Positions 9,145 to 19,005 of a DNA stretch of 64,000 nt are shown piece after piece. Each line of letters opens with the position of its first letter. The stretch's first letter is position 1. The DNA is from Pseudoalteromonas luteoviolacea B = ATCC 29581. GTDB taxonomy: Bacteria > Pseudomonadota > Gammaproteobacteria > Enterobacterales > Alteromonadaceae. The stretch lies in contig CAPN01000051.1 of assembly GCA_000333235.1 (NCBI GenBank), forward strand, positions 372,001-436,000, written 5' to 3'. The translations under genes were made by a program, and so were the position numbers. Below the pieces are notes generated by a model. The model saw only the letters and a list, made by a program, of their open reading frames with translations. It was not told the origin of the DNA and ran no database searches.

Positions 9145-10362
9145 ATGACTAACCCCAATAACGTTTCGTTAAATCTAAGTCATGCGTTAGAATTTATCGA
9201 TGGTCATGCATTAAATATCCCAACGATCACGCTACTGGACCAAAATGGTCAGCTTATCGAAGGGGCAAGTAATGTCGATCTTGATAAAGAAACGGCGCTT
9301 AAAATTTATGACACCATGCGTTTTATTCGTCTACTTGATGAGCGTATGCAAGCAGCGCAGCGTCAAGGGCGGATCAGCTTCTACATGCAATGTTTAGGTG
9401 AAGAGGCAGCTGTAACGGCAAGTGCAGCAGCCTTAAAACCGCAAGACATGATCATGGCACAATACCGTGAACAAGCCGCATTGGCTTATCGTGGTTTTAC
9501 GTTAGAACAATTTATGAACCAAATGTTTTCTAACGAAAAAGACCTAGGTAAAGGGCGTCAAATGCCGATCCACTATGGTTCAAATGAACTTAATTACCTC
9601 ACCATTTCCTCACCATTGGGTACACAAATCCCTCAAGCAACAGGGTATGCCTATGGTCAAAAATTAAAGCACATCGATGCAAAAACGGGCGAGCTGAGCT
9701 CACAAATTGATGCGGTAACTATTTGCTATTTTGGTGAAGGTGCGGCTTCAGAAGGGGATTTCCACGCGGGTCTAAACATGGCGGCAGTGCATGGTTCTCC
9801 AGTCATCTTTTTTGCGCGTAACAATGGTTATGCAATCTCAACGCCTGCGGATGAACAATTTAAAGGCGATGGTATCGCAGCTCGTGGCGTAGGTTACGGT
9901 ATTAAAACGATCCGCGTAGATGGTGGTGATGCAATTGCAGTTTATGCAGCGACACAATTGGCACGTGATATTGCAAGTAAAAATGGTGAGCCAGTCCTAA
10001 TTGAATCTATTGCTTATCGTTTAGGCGCGCATTCGACCTCTGACGATCCTACGGGGTATCGTAGTAAAGATGAAGAAGCACAATTTAGAAATAATTGCCC
10101 AATTGAGCGCTTTAAAAAATGGCTTGTGAATCAAGGGTGGTTAGACTTAGCCGAAGATGAAGCTGTAAAAGAAAAGCTACGAGAAGATATTCTCAACGCA
10201 TTGAAAGTGGCTGAGAAAGTAGCTAAACCTCCTCTTGAAGATTTGATTTCTGATGTTTACGATACGCCAATCCCTGCATTACAAAAACAATATGACGCAT
10301 TAAAAGAGCATATCTTACAGCATCCGCAAGCGTATCCATCAACGGCAGGGAGAATTAAATAA
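9145..10362 (+). CDS. bkdA1: Branched-chain 2-oxoacid dehydrogenase E1 alpha
   Basis: This thiamine-diphosphate-dependent subunit decarboxylates the 2-oxo acids of Leu, Ile and Val. Visible features are the E1-alpha core [16 protein letters not shown], the ThDP/Mg motif [20 protein letters not shown], and the phosphorylation-loop region [16 protein letters not shown]. Its 405 residues are typical of the BCKDH type, longer than pyruvate E1 alpha, and the sequence starts with the N-terminal extension of that type. It overlaps bkdA2 by one base (TAATG). Confidence 0.95.
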   Translation: MTNPNNVSLNLSHALEFIDGHALNIPTITLLDQNGQLIEGASNVDLDKETALKIYDTMRFIRLLDERMQAAQRQGRISFYMQCLGEEAAVTASAAALKPQDMIMAQYREQAALAYRGFTLEQFMNQMFSNEKDLGKGRQMPIHYGSNELNYLTISSPLGTQIPQATGYAYGQKLKHIDAKTGELSSQIDAVTICYFGEGAASEGDFHAGLNMAAVHGSPVIFFARNNGYAISTPADEQFKGDGIAARGVGYGIKTIRVDGGDAIAVYAATQLARDIASKNGEPVLIESIAYRLGAHSTSDDPTGYRSKDEEAQFRNNCPIERFKKWLVNQGWLDLAEDEAVKEKLREDILNALKVAEKVAKPPLEDLISDVYDTPIPALQKQYDALKEHILQHPQAYPSTAGRIK

Positions 10363-11339
10363 TGGCTAAAATGAACATGCTCCACGCCATTAATTCGGCG
10401 TTAGATATTACGATGAATGAACATCCTCAAGCGTGTATTTTCGGTGAAGATGTTGGCTATTTTGGTGGCGTATTCCGAGCGACTTCTGGCTTGCAAGAAA
10501 AATACGGTAAGCACCGAGTATTTAATACTCCTTTGACAGAGCAAGGCATTTTAGGTTTTGCGAATGGCCTCGCGGCGTTTGGTGCACCAGCTCTCGCTGA
10601 AATTCAGTTTGCTGATTACATTTTTCCAGCGTTTGATCAGATCGTAAATGAGTCAGCGAAATTCCGTTATCGTAGCGGTAATGAATTTAACGTGGGGAAT
10701 TTAACGATCCGAACACCTTATGGTGGTGGTATCGCAGGCGGTTTATATCATTCACAGTCGCCAGAAGCCTATTTTGCACACACACCTGGCTTGAAATTAG
10801 TTGTGCCGCGTAACCCGTATCAAGCGAAGGGTTTATTACGCTCGTGCATCAAAGATGATAACCCTGTTATTTTCTTTGAACCTAAACGCTTGTATCGAGC
10901 TTCTATCGGAGAAGTACCAGAAGAAGACTATACAATTGAGCTTGGCAAAGCTGAAATCGTACGTGAAGGTAAAGACATCACGTTACTTGCCTGGGGCGCT
11001 CAAATGGAAATTCTTGAGCAAGCTGCAGAGAAAGCAGAAGCAGCCGGAATTTCTTGCGAAGTTATTGACTTACGAACAATATTACCTTGGGACGTAGAGA
11101 CAATCGCGAAATCTGTTAAAAAGACGGGACGATTAGTGATCAGCCACGAAGCACCAATCACCAACGGTTTCGGTGCTGAAATTGCAGCTACCATCCAAGA
11201 AGAATGTTTTCTTCATTTAGAATCGCCCATCATGCGTGTTTGTGGATTGGATACACCGTATCCGCTTGCGCTTGAAAAAGAATACGTTCCAGATGCATTG
11301 AAAATTTTCGCTGCTATTAAAAAGTCGGTTGAGTATTAA
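10362..11339 (+). CDS. bkdA2: Branched-chain 2-oxoacid dehydrogenase E1 beta
   Basis: The E1 beta subunit forms the alpha2-beta2 decarboxylase with BkdA1. The 325 residues begin with the pyrimidine-binding domain ([36 protein letters not shown]) and end with the transketolase C-terminal domain ([30 protein letters not shown]). Start and stop overlaps with its neighbours show translational coupling in the bkd operon. Confidence 0.95.
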   Translation: MAKMNMLHAINSALDITMNEHPQACIFGEDVGYFGGVFRATSGLQEKYGKHRVFNTPLTEQGILGFANGLAAFGAPALAEIQFADYIFPAFDQIVNESAKFRYRSGNEFNVGNLTIRTPYGGGIAGGLYHSQSPEAYFAHTPGLKLVVPRNPYQAKGLLRSCIKDDNPVIFFEPKRLYRASIGEVPEEDYTIELGKAEIVREGKDITLLAWGAQMEILEQAAEKAEAAGISCEVIDLRTILPWDVETIAKSVKKTGRLVISHEAPITNGFGAEIAATIQEECFLHLESPIMRVCGLDTPYPLALEKEYVPDALKIFAAIKKSVEY

Positions 11340-11348
11340 GGAGTTCTC

Positions 11349-12911
11349 ATGGCACAAGATTTTATTCTTCCAGATATTGGCGAAGGCATCGTTGAGTGTG
11401 AAATTGTTGAGTGGCTCGTTGCCGTTGGCGACGAAGTAAAAGAAGATCAGCCAATTTGTGATGTCATGACAGACAAAGCATTAGTGCAAATTCCTGCTGT
11501 GCACAATGGCACGATTAGCAAACTGTATTATCAAAAAGGTGAAATAGCGAAAGTTCATGCACCGCTTTTTGAAATGAACGTAGCTGGTGAAGCTGTGTCG
11601 TCATCAAACCCGGCAACAAAGGATGAGCCAGTGACAAACAGTGATGGAGCACTTGAAGAGTTTATTCTCCCAGACATTGGCGAAGGCATCGTTGAGTGCG
11701 AAATCGTTGAATGGCTAGTGGCAGAAGGTGATGAGATTAAAGAAGATCAAGCCGTTTGTGACGTTATGACGGATAAAGCACTTGTGCAAATTCCAGCGAA
11801 ATACGACGGTGTCGTCGAAAAGCTCTATTACGCAAAAGGCGAGATCGCTCAAGTACATAGCCCTTTATTCCAAATGCGTGTTACGACTGTGGGTCACGTA
11901 AGTACGCAAAGTGCGTGCGCGGCGCCAACGAATTCGGTTGAACAAAAGAAATCGAGTCATGAAACTACCGTTGCGACGGTAATTAACGAAAAAGCCGTTG
12001 CATCACCAGCAGTGCGTCGTAAAGCGCGGGAGGCGGGCATCGATATTCGAACTGTTCCGGGCTCTGGTAAGAACGGAAGAGTGTATAAAGAGGATATTGC
12101 CAACTTTTTAACTGGAAAGACGGTCACGAACACAGGTGTTGCCACCACACCGCCAGTTCAAAAAACAGCTTCAGCTGATGCATCGGTGCGTTCAACCATT
12201 ACAGGTGGTAAACGTGTCGAACCTATTAAAGGCATCAAAGCTGCAATGGCGAAGCAGATGGTTGCCTCGGTGTCGACGATCCCTCACTTCACGTTTAGTG
12301 ATGAAATTGATTTAACAAGCTTAATTGACCTGCGTGGTTCGATGAAAGATCAATACGCCAAAGAAGGTGTAAAGCTAACTATGATGCCGTTCTTTATTAA
12401 AGCATTGTCGCTAGCTATAAAGTCTTTCCCTGTATTGAACTCTCAAGTCAATGACGAGTGTACTGAACTGACCTATTTTGATGATCATAATATCGGTATG
12501 GCTGTTGATTCTAAAATTGGTTTATTGGTTCCAAATATTAAAGGTTGCCAGAGTAAATCAATCGTTGAAGTTGCCAAAGAGGTGACTCGTTTAACTGAAG
12601 CTGCGCGTGATGGACGTGTGTCACCAGACGATCTTAAAGGTGGTACAATTTCTATTTCTAACATTGGTGCAATTGGTGGTACAACAGCAACACCGATTAT
12701 TAATAAACCAGAAGTAGCTATTGTGGCTTTAGGTAAATTACAGCACCTTCCGCGCTTTAACAGCAAAGGAGAGGTTGAGTCCCGAGCTATTATGCAAGTG
12801 AGTTGGTCTGGCGATCACCGTGTTATTGATGGGGGCACGATCGCTCGCTTTAATAATCTTTGGAAGGCATACTTAGAAGAGCCTGCTAAAATGATGATGG
12901 CCATGAGTTAA
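11349..12911 (+). CDS. bkdB: Branched-chain 2-oxoacid dehydrogenase E2 (dihydrolipoyl acyltransferase), two lipoyl domains
   Basis: The E2 core transfers the branched acyl group to CoA. The order is lipoyl domain 1 (about 1-76), lipoyl domain 2 (about 103-178), E3-binding domain ([20 protein letters not shown], about 220-255), and catalytic domain with the DHRVIDGG active site near the C-terminus. Both lipoyl domains carry the DKA lysine in [14 protein letters not shown] and are almost identical, which indicates internal duplication. No E3 (lpd) gene follows, so the complex probably shares the Lpd of the other dehydrogenases. A terminator follows directly. Confidence 0.95.
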   Translation: MAQDFILPDIGEGIVECEIVEWLVAVGDEVKEDQPICDVMTDKALVQIPAVHNGTISKLYYQKGEIAKVHAPLFEMNVAGEAVSSSNPATKDEPVTNSDGALEEFILPDIGEGIVECEIVEWLVAEGDEIKEDQAVCDVMTDKALVQIPAKYDGVVEKLYYAKGEIAQVHSPLFQMRVTTVGHVSTQSACAAPTNSVEQKKSSHETTVATVINEKAVASPAVRRKAREAGIDIRTVPGSGKNGRVYKEDIANFLTGKTVTNTGVATTPPVQKTASADASVRSTITGGKRVEPIKGIKAAMAKQMVASVSTIPHFTFSDEIDLTSLIDLRGSMKDQYAKEGVKLTMMPFFIKALSLAIKSFPVLNSQVNDECTELTYFDDHNIGMAVDSKIGLLVPNIKGCQSKSIVEVAKEVTRLTEAARDGRVSPDDLKGGTISISNIGAIGGTTATPIINKPEVAIVALGKLQHLPRFNSKGEVESRAIMQVSWSGDHRVIDGGTIARFNNLWKAYLEEPAKMMMAMS

Positions 12912-12916
12912 ACTAG

Positions 12917-12938
12917 AAAAGCGCTTCGGCGCTTTTTT
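12917..12938 (+). terminator. Rho-independent terminator of the bkd operon
   Basis: An AAAAGCGC stem with TTCG tetraloop and GCGCTTTTTT lies immediately after the bkdB stop. It also sits just past the end of the convergent transporter gene. Confidence 0.92.
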
Positions 12939-12941
12939 AAT

Positions 12942-14108
12942 TTATAATCCAAAATAAAATAGACTATAACCAACCACTAACGCCGGAATTGCAGAAAACA
13001 GCGTCGCCACGATCGCAGCCTTAGGTGCAAGGGCTAACGCTGGAAATAAGGCATCGCCATCATTACTTATCGCGTTTGCAGCTAATGCACTAATTGGCAA
13101 AAGGCCTTGTAAATAGAGCATAGTCAAAATAATTTGGGGTCCACAGCCAGGGATCACACCTACCACGGTTGCAAGTAAAGGCGCCCATATCATATGCGCG
13201 GTAAACCATTGTCCTAGGTTAAAGCCAAAATAGTACTGGGTAAGTTCGAATAAAACAAAACTCGATATGACCCAAACAGAGATAAAATTGGTTTCATTCG
13301 ATAAGGCCTCAAAACGAGTAATGCTTGACTGCTCATGCTCGCTGAGCACATTAATGTTGGCAAACTTCGGAGAAAAGCACCAAATAAGTACAACAAGCAG
13401 CGAAAATATCACGCCCAATAGTTCAACCGTGGATTGAAAATAACCTAAATTGACACTGAATGCGTTTATTAAAGCAATGATCGCACACGGCAACATTAGC
13501 CACTGCCAAAACCGTCCACCGAAGCGACTAATGTGATTACTAACAGGCTCCAATGTCGATGAGGATGATTTACATTTTTGTGGCGAAAAAGCATCAGAGC
13601 GGCACAATTTAAGTGCAATCATCCCACATAGAAAACCAGTTATTATCCCGAGAGAAATTATAATCAAGCCAGAGACTGGCTTTTGGGCCAGGAGCACGAA
13701 TGCAGCATCTCCCATCGTGGAGACGAGCACAGCCATCACAGAGGCGAAACTCGCTTGCTTTTTTGTAAATTGAGTTACTACGATGATGGCACCGCCGCAG
13801 CCTGGGAGCGCACCTAATAAACTCGCCATGAGCACCTCTAAATACGGGTTTTTCTGGTGAAGATAGGCTAGTTCTAACGAGGGGAGGCGGCGACTTAAAT
13901 GGTAATAGCCAAACAGGGTTACAGCAACAAAGGCACTAACTTGATAAAACGCATCAGCTAGCGCTTGGCGGATAAAATCGCCAGTGGGAGCAAAAAACGC
14001 CAAAAGCAACAATGTGATAAATAGCAAAATCCGTTTAGAAAAGGATTTTAATCCAGAGGGTAAAAATGAAGATAAGTTAGGTCTATTTATTGCTGATAAC
14101 GTAGCCAT
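12942..14108 (-). CDS. 10-TM putative heavy-metal transporter (ArsP_2/DUF2899-like)
   Basis: A hydrophobic inner-membrane protein of about 388 residues with roughly ten helices. It has an internal two-fold repeat: PGCGGAI near residue 100 and PGCGPQI near 320, each followed by a Gly-Asp-Ala motif (MGDAAF, NDGDALF). This pattern fits the putative 10-TM metal exporters often annotated as manganese transporters; the substrate is not proven. The frame opens at 14147, but that start is upstream of the predicted transcription start, so I use the ATG at 14108 (MATLSAINRP). A perfect Fur box sits in its promoter, so iron-linked control is likely. Confidence 0.75.
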   Translation of the reverse strand: MATLSAINRPNLSSFLPSGLKSFSKRILLFITLLLLAFFAPTGDFIRQALADAFYQVSAFVAVTLFGYYHLSRRLPSLELAYLHQKNPYLEVLMASLLGALPGCGGAIIVVTQFTKKQASFASVMAVLVSTMGDAAFVLLAQKPVSGLIIISLGIITGFLCGMIALKLCRSDAFSPQKCKSSSSTLEPVSNHISRFGGRFWQWLMLPCAIIALINAFSVNLGYFQSTVELLGVIFSLLVVLIWCFSPKFANINVLSEHEQSSITRFEALSNETNFISVWVISSFVLFELTQYYFGFNLGQWFTAHMIWAPLLATVVGVIPGCGPQIILTMLYLQGLLPISALAANAISNDGDALFPALALAPKAAIVATLFSAIPALVVGYSLFYFGL

Positions 14109-14138
14109 GATGATAGTGCAGTGATAGAAGACCACTGC

Positions 14139-14167
14139 ACTATACATTAAATGATAATCATTATCAA
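14139..14167 (-). promoter_or_regulatory. Fur-box-containing promoter of the 10-TM metal transporter
   Basis: TGATAATCATTATCA at 14152-14166 is a perfect 7-1-7 Fur palindrome. Read leftwards, TTGATA (14167-14162) and TATAGT (14144-14139) are 17 bp apart, so the box covers the -35 and most of the spacer. A bound Fur dimer would block RNA polymerase. The operator sequence is seen; repression is inferred from the position. Confidence 0.8.
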
Positions 14168-14180
14168 TTAATGATGAGAG

Positions 14181-15812
14181 TTATTTGCGTTGGAATTCGG
14201 ATGTTGCTTGCCATTTTGGCCATTCTGTTTGTTCAGAAACATCGAAGCCAACTTGGAAAAACAGTTGTAGGTCTTGTACTGCACCAGACAAATCCCACTC
14301 CTCTCGATAACGATCACACGGTTGGTGATAACAGCCTTTTAAAACTAAACTCATACGCTTACGGTAATTGGCGGTCGCTTCATCAACCGCAGTTGTTCCG
14401 CCACCGGCATACATGGCTGGAACCCCCATGTTGGCAAACGCGAAGTGATCCGAACGATAATACCCACCTGAAGCAGGATTGGGATCGCCCGCGATAGTGC
14501 GGTTTTGTGCCTTAGCGGCTTTTGCTAACATCGCGTCTAGTTCTGATTTACCAATACCAACAACGTTAATGTCTTTTACTTTTCCCAATAGGTTAAGACT
14601 GTCCATGTTTACATTAGCGACAGTTTGATTTGCAGGTATAACTGGGTTTGCTGCGTAGTATTTCGAACCGAGTAACCCTTGCTCTTCCGCAGTTACTGCA
14701 AGGAAAGTGATAGAACGACTCGGACGAGTGGGAAGCATGGCAAATGCTTCTGCTACTTCTATCATACCACCAGTTCCGGTCGCGTTATCGTGGGCACCGT
14801 TATAGATGTTATCGCCTTCACGATTTGGATCAGTACCTAAATGGTCCCAATGCGCGCTATAGATAACGTGTTCATCGGCATTCGCACTTCCAGGCAGTGT
14901 CGCGATGAAATTGTAGGACACTGATTTTTGGATTTTGCTTTTTACCGTTACCGAAGCATCGAGGCCTTTTAGTTCAGTATGATAAGCGCCCATCGCTGCT
15001 TTTGCTTTTTCTTGTTCAAAATCGAGGCCTGCTTTTTCAAACAATTCTTTCGCTACATCAACCGTTATCCATCCTTCTACGGCGACGCGATCCATATTAT
15101 TGTTGTCTTTTTGGAATCCAAATTGCGGACCGCTCCACGAGTTTTCAACCACACTCCAAGGGTAGGATGCAGGTGCTGTTTCATGAATGATTATTGCGCC
15201 GCTGGCACCTTGACGACTCGCTTCTTCAAATTTGTAAGTCCAGCGACCATAGTAGGTCATGGCTTCACCGGTAAAAAGAGTCGGCTCTTTCGTAGCAAAT
15301 CCAGGGTCATTGACTAGCATAACAACCGTTTTACCTTTGACATCTAAACCATCATAATCATTCCAATTATATTCTGGTGCATTAACGCCATATCCAACGA
15401 AAACGAGTTGTGATTTATCGAGAGACTGTAATTCACTAATACGAGCAGTTCCCATGACCATGTCTTTTTTATACTCGTATGCCTTACCCCCAATCGAGAG
15501 AGTCATATTAGCATCAGCTTCAATCGACACTAACGGAACTTCTTGTAAATAACTGCCATTGTTACCAGGTGCAAACCCTAGGGCTTTAAAGTGCTTAGTT
15601 AGGTAGTCTAGGGTCAGCTTTTCACCTTCGGAAGAGGGCGCTCGTCCACCAAATTCATCGGACGCAAGTATTTTTATGTGCTCGGCGAGTTGAGTTTGGT
15701 TTATGCTGTCATAGGCGGCCTTGACCGCATTATCGTTATTAGTGCTTGTTGTGCTAGCGCAGCCTGCTACTATCGCAAGCGAAAGTGCGCTGAGAGTCAT
15801 TTTTATTTTCAT
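14181..15812 (-). CDS. M28-family zinc peptidase, lipoprotein
   Basis: A predicted lipoprotein with a signal peptide and lipobox (LSLAIVAGCAS), so probably outer-membrane anchored. A protease-associated region lies around residues 110-260. The M28 catalytic domain has the two-zinc ligands in SAHWDHLG, GAHDNATGTGG, AEEQGLLGS, NMDS and DHFAFANMGVPA. It is probably a broad aminopeptidase. The frame is open to 15854, but the ATG at 15812 (MKIKMTLS) gives a proper lipoprotein signal. The stop lies 14 bp from the Fur box of the next leftward gene. Confidence 0.93.
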   Translation of the reverse strand: MKIKMTLSALSLAIVAGCASTTSTNNDNAVKAAYDSINQTQLAEHIKILASDEFGGRAPSSEGEKLTLDYLTKHFKALGFAPGNNGSYLQEVPLVSIEADANMTLSIGGKAYEYKKDMVMGTARISELQSLDKSQLVFVGYGVNAPEYNWNDYDGLDVKGKTVVMLVNDPGFATKEPTLFTGEAMTYYGRWTYKFEEASRQGASGAIIIHETAPASYPWSVVENSWSGPQFGFQKDNNNMDRVAVEGWITVDVAKELFEKAGLDFEQEKAKAAMGAYHTELKGLDASVTVKSKIQKSVSYNFIATLPGSANADEHVIYSAHWDHLGTDPNREGDNIYNGAHDNATGTGGMIEVAEAFAMLPTRPSRSITFLAVTAEEQGLLGSKYYAANPVIPANQTVANVNMDSLNLLGKVKDINVVGIGKSELDAMLAKAAKAQNRTIAGDPNPASGGYYRSDHFAFANMGVPAMYAGGGTTAVDEATANYRKRMSLVLKGCYHQPCDRYREEWDLSGAVQDLQLFFQVGFDVSEQTEWPKWQATSEFQRK

Positions 15813-15999
15813 GTTGTTGCTTCTTACTTTAGGAAGTAAGTTTGATCTAAGCACATTTATGAGAAAATTTCGAGAAGCTTGCTGTGGTTCACTTGATGGT
15901 GCATTGTTTTATTATTCGAAAGCTTATTGAAATATGCACCTTCATGTACATTGGGTATATAAGGTACAATGGTCCTCAAATCATGTAGTAAATAGATCT

Positions 16000-16806
16000 A
16001 TGAAACGTTTTATCCCCTCTACAAATTGGTTGCCTGACGTATTTAGAGCGTCCGTATTCTCCTTACTAGAAACGCGATATAGTTTGAGTAACTTTTCAAC
16101 TTGGCCATCGGTAGAATGGTTAAGCCAACAGGTTAGCGCTAAAACACATACCATGCGTGACATTCGCTTTGTCGCAAATGAAGAAATAGAACAAGATGAT
16201 AGGTACTATGAAGCGGTGATCTATGAAACAGGGCAAGTTCCGACACGACTTGAAAATTGGCACGACCTATTTGGAGCACTTATTTGGTGTTTGTTTCCGA
16301 AAACAAAATCACTCTTAAACTATTTACATGTTCAAGAAATCCAGCGAGAAGGGCTAAAGAAACGCACAGTAAAACGTAATGCGATTACGTTGTTCGATGA
16401 GTGTGGGGTGATTGTTATTACCAGCAATGAGGCGCACCTTAAGGCGTTGCAAATGCATCAATGGAAAAACGTTTTTATTGAGCATCGTGAAAGATGGGGG
16501 AGTGAGATTGAAGCGGTGCTTTTTGGTCATGCAAATTACGAAATGTTGACAGAGCCGTTTATTGGTTTAACGGGTAAGATGCTGCCTGTCGTGGTTTCCT
16601 CTGAGTTCTTTTCATTAGATTTAGACGAAAAGCTAAAGTATCTCGATACTGAACTAGTAAGGCTGATAGAACAAGAATGCTACTTGGATAACAACAAACA
16701 GATGTCACCGTTACCGCTTCTCGGTGTACCTGGTTGGAGTGCGGATAATCTAGACCCTCATTATTACAACAACACGGATTACTTTCGTCCGAAAAGGAAG
16801 TTTTGA
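16000..16806 (+). CDS. DUF3025 family protein
   Basis: A soluble protein of about 268 residues matching DUF3025. Its landmarks are an N-terminal WLPDVF, the central NWHDLFGALIWCLFPKTK and ALFDECG-like (TLFDECGVIVI) segments, and a Pro-rich C-terminal FRPKRKF. The function is unknown. The frame is open from 15934; I prefer the ATG at 16000 (MKRFIPS) because the upstream 22 codons look non-coding and hold a TATA-rich promoter-like stretch. Its stop overlaps the natA ATG, so it probably heads a DUF3025-ABC transporter operon. Confidence 0.85.
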   Translation: MKRFIPSTNWLPDVFRASVFSLLETRYSLSNFSTWPSVEWLSQQVSAKTHTMRDIRFVANEEIEQDDRYYEAVIYETGQVPTRLENWHDLFGALIWCLFPKTKSLLNYLHVQEIQREGLKKRTVKRNAITLFDECGVIVITSNEAHLKALQMHQWKNVFIEHRERWGSEIEAVLFGHANYEMLTEPFIGLTGKMLPVVVSSEFFSLDLDEKLKYLDTELVRLIEQECYLDNNKQMSPLPLLGVPGWSADNLDPHYYNNTDYFRPKRKF

Positions 16807-17591
16807 TGATTGAACTAAAAGAATTACAAAAGCGTTTTAAGTTACAAGTTAAAAGCAAGCCTAACGACGAGAGTAAAGATCCACGAGAGCGAGAAGGGTA
16901 TTTTTATTCAGTCGAAAACGTTTCGTTTTCGTGCAACACCAATGAAGTACTTGGTTTACTAGGCCCAAATGGGGCGGGGAAAACCACCACATTACGGATG
17001 CTTTCTACGGCGTTAATGCCAGATGAGGGCGACATCACGATTGCAGGTCAAAGTATTGTAAAAGACCCGATTTTTGGACGTCGCAGTATTGGTTTTTTGT
17101 CCGGTAGTACAGGGTTATATGGAAAATTAACAGCGAAAGAAAATGTCTCTTACTTTGCGAAACTTCACGGTTATCGCGGCAAAGCACTTGCGAGCAGGCT
17201 TGAAGAACTTTTTACGCTACTCGATATGCACAGTTTTCTTGATAAGCGCGCAGATACTTTATCTACTGGTATGAAGCAAAAAACTAATATTGCCCGCGCC
17301 GTAGTACATGAGCCTCAGATAGTCGTGTTAGATGAGCCGACAACTGGCCTAGATATTATGACTAAACAAACCGTTTTACAATTTATCCAGCAACTGAAAT
17401 CAGCAGGCACGCCAGTCATTTTTTCTACGCATCATCTAGATGAAGTCGCGATGTTGTGTGACAGAGTGCATGTTATTGACAAAGGCTTCAGTTGTTTTGA
17501 TGGCAGCATAGCTGATTTCAAAGCCCATAGTCGTGATGGCGAACTAAACCAAGCATTTCTAAACCTACTAGGAGCGAAATCGGATGTTTGA
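16806..17591 (+). CDS. natA: ABC transporter ATP-binding protein, NatA-like
   Basis: The ATPase of an ABC-2 type exporter. Walker A is GPNGAGKTTT, the signature LSTGMKQK, Walker B IVVLDEPTTGLD, with a STHHLDE switch His. About 20 extra charged residues (KSKPNDESKDPREREG) sit near the N-terminus. The stop of the upstream gene overlaps its ATG at 16806, and a TTG one codon earlier is also possible. It overlaps the permease gene by 8 bp. The NatAB pair exports Na+ in Bacillus; the substrate here is unknown, so the symbol marks similarity only. Confidence 0.85.
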   Translation: MIELKELQKRFKLQVKSKPNDESKDPREREGYFYSVENVSFSCNTNEVLGLLGPNGAGKTTTLRMLSTALMPDEGDITIAGQSIVKDPIFGRRSIGFLSGSTGLYGKLTAKENVSYFAKLHGYRGKALASRLEELFTLLDMHSFLDKRADTLSTGMKQKTNIARAVVHEPQIVVLDEPTTGLDIMTKQTVLQFIQQLKSAGTPVIFSTHHLDEVAMLCDRVHVIDKGFSCFDGSIADFKAHSRDGELNQAFLNLLGAKSDV

Positions 17592-18792
17592 GATCTATAG
17601 AAAGGAATTATTAGAATTGCTTCGTGATAGAAAAACGCTGTTTTTTGTTATTGCATTACCCATTTTAATATTCCCGTTGATTATCGGTTTCATGGTATTT
17701 TTAAGTAGTCAAGCAACCCAAAGTGCAGAACAAAAAGTCCACCAGTTTGCTTTAGTAAATGGGCATTACGCTCCCGATTTTGCGCAGCGCTTGTTTTATC
17801 ATAAAAGTTTCAAGCAAACTAAAGAAAACGACATGTACTCGACAATTGATGACTTAGTTTCGGCGGTGAAATCAGGCAAGATTGATGTGGGCGTCTATAT
17901 TCCAAAAGCCGCTCACGAGGCGATGCAATTAGGAGAACAAACGACGTGGTCTGTTGTGTTCAATGACGCAAAAGCAATTAATTTTATTTATACTCGAATC
18001 GAAGAGCTAAAAACACGTTTTACAGATGAACTTGTTTCCGATGCGTTGACGCAATATGGCGTTGTAAAAGAAAAACAAGAGGCATTTTTGCATCCTATCT
18101 CATTGCAAAAAGTTGATACGGCAGACAAGCGCGAAAATTTGGGGGAGAAACTAGGAGGGATCATCCCATATTTGTTAATTCCGCTTATTTTAGCTGGTGC
18201 AATTTATCCGGCAATAGATATGGGAGCTGGAGAGAAAGAGCGCGGCACGCTTGAAACGCTGCTCCTTACGCCAGTTTCTCGTACTCAACTTGTATTGGGA
18301 AAATTTTTAACTTTGCTTACGACCTCCGTTTCAAGCGCCATCATTACGGTTGCTTCCCTTGGTATTTGGGTTGGGATCGCCGTGACGTTTATTCAAGTCG
18401 ATGTGATAAAAGTTGCTTTTGCCAGTGTGGGTGCGGGAGAATTTGTTCTTATCTTTATGTTGCTGTTGCCGGTTGCAGCAATCTTGTCATCTTTAGTTCT
18501 TGCGATTTCGATTTATGCACGTACTTTTAAAGAAGCTCAAAATTATATGGGCCCACTTAATTTTCTAATTATTTTGCCAATGATGGCATCGATTATGCCA
18601 AACATGCAATTAAGCTCGACCACGGCGCTTATTCCAATTACCAATGTGTCGCTAGCTATAAAGGACATTATTAAAGGCACCGTAGACATGAATTTAGTTT
18701 GGTTAATCTTTATTTCTACAGCGGTTCTTGGCGGGATTTTACTGGCCGCGTGTGTACGTTGGTTTTCAAAAGAATCTGTTTTATTTCGCTAA
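17584..18792 (+). CDS. natB: ABC-2 type permease, NatB-like
   Basis: The membrane partner of the preceding ATPase, 402 residues. One N-terminal helix (about 21-42) precedes a periplasmic domain of about 135 residues, then five C-terminal helices. The motif GAGEKERGTLETLLLTPVSR between helices is characteristic of NatB/ABC-2 permeases. Overlap with natA supports a dedicated two-gene transporter. The substrate is not evident. Confidence 0.88.
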   Translation: MFEIYRKELLELLRDRKTLFFVIALPILIFPLIIGFMVFLSSQATQSAEQKVHQFALVNGHYAPDFAQRLFYHKSFKQTKENDMYSTIDDLVSAVKSGKIDVGVYIPKAAHEAMQLGEQTTWSVVFNDAKAINFIYTRIEELKTRFTDELVSDALTQYGVVKEKQEAFLHPISLQKVDTADKRENLGEKLGGIIPYLLIPLILAGAIYPAIDMGAGEKERGTLETLLLTPVSRTQLVLGKFLTLLTTSVSSAIITVASLGIWVGIAVTFIQVDVIKVAFASVGAGEFVLIFMLLLPVAAILSSLVLAISIYARTFKEAQNYMGPLNFLIILPMMASIMPNMQLSSTTALIPITNVSLAIKDIIKGTVDMNLVWLIFISTAVLGGILLAACVRWFSKESVLFR

Positions 18793-18934
18793 TCTAAACT
18801 TGGATATGTTGGATTACAGTAAGTGTTTAGGGAAAATAATGAAGGCACAATAGCGTTATCCCCAATCAAAATCCTATATGGTTAGCTTGGTGTTGATGTG
18901 TTCCCGTGATTTGGTCTGTGATTTTTGGTAAACT

Positions 18935-18963
18935 GTCGAGTCGACTGCGACGCGCCTGTCGAC
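18935..18963. repeat. GTCGAC repeat cluster before the AbgT gene
   Basis: The 11-bp palindrome GTCGAGTCGAC (18935-18945) is followed at 18958-18963 by another GTCGAC. It lies about 45 bp before the AbgT start and could be an operator. I recognise no matching regulator. Confidence 0.3.
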
Positions 18964-19005
18964 CAATGATAAATTTATTACTTTGTTGTATTTTTGGGGA
19001 TATTA

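Noticed and set aside
12900..12941. Missing E3 gene taken as operon truncation
   Set aside because: bkdB is complete and a strong terminator follows; many bacteria use a shared Lpd.
14109..14147. Longer start for the 10-TM transporter
   Set aside because: It would lie upstream of the predicted transcription start and next to the Fur box.
14171..14497. 108-codon frame on the plus strand
   Set aside because: It lies wholly antisense to the M28 peptidase and has no recognisable protein features.
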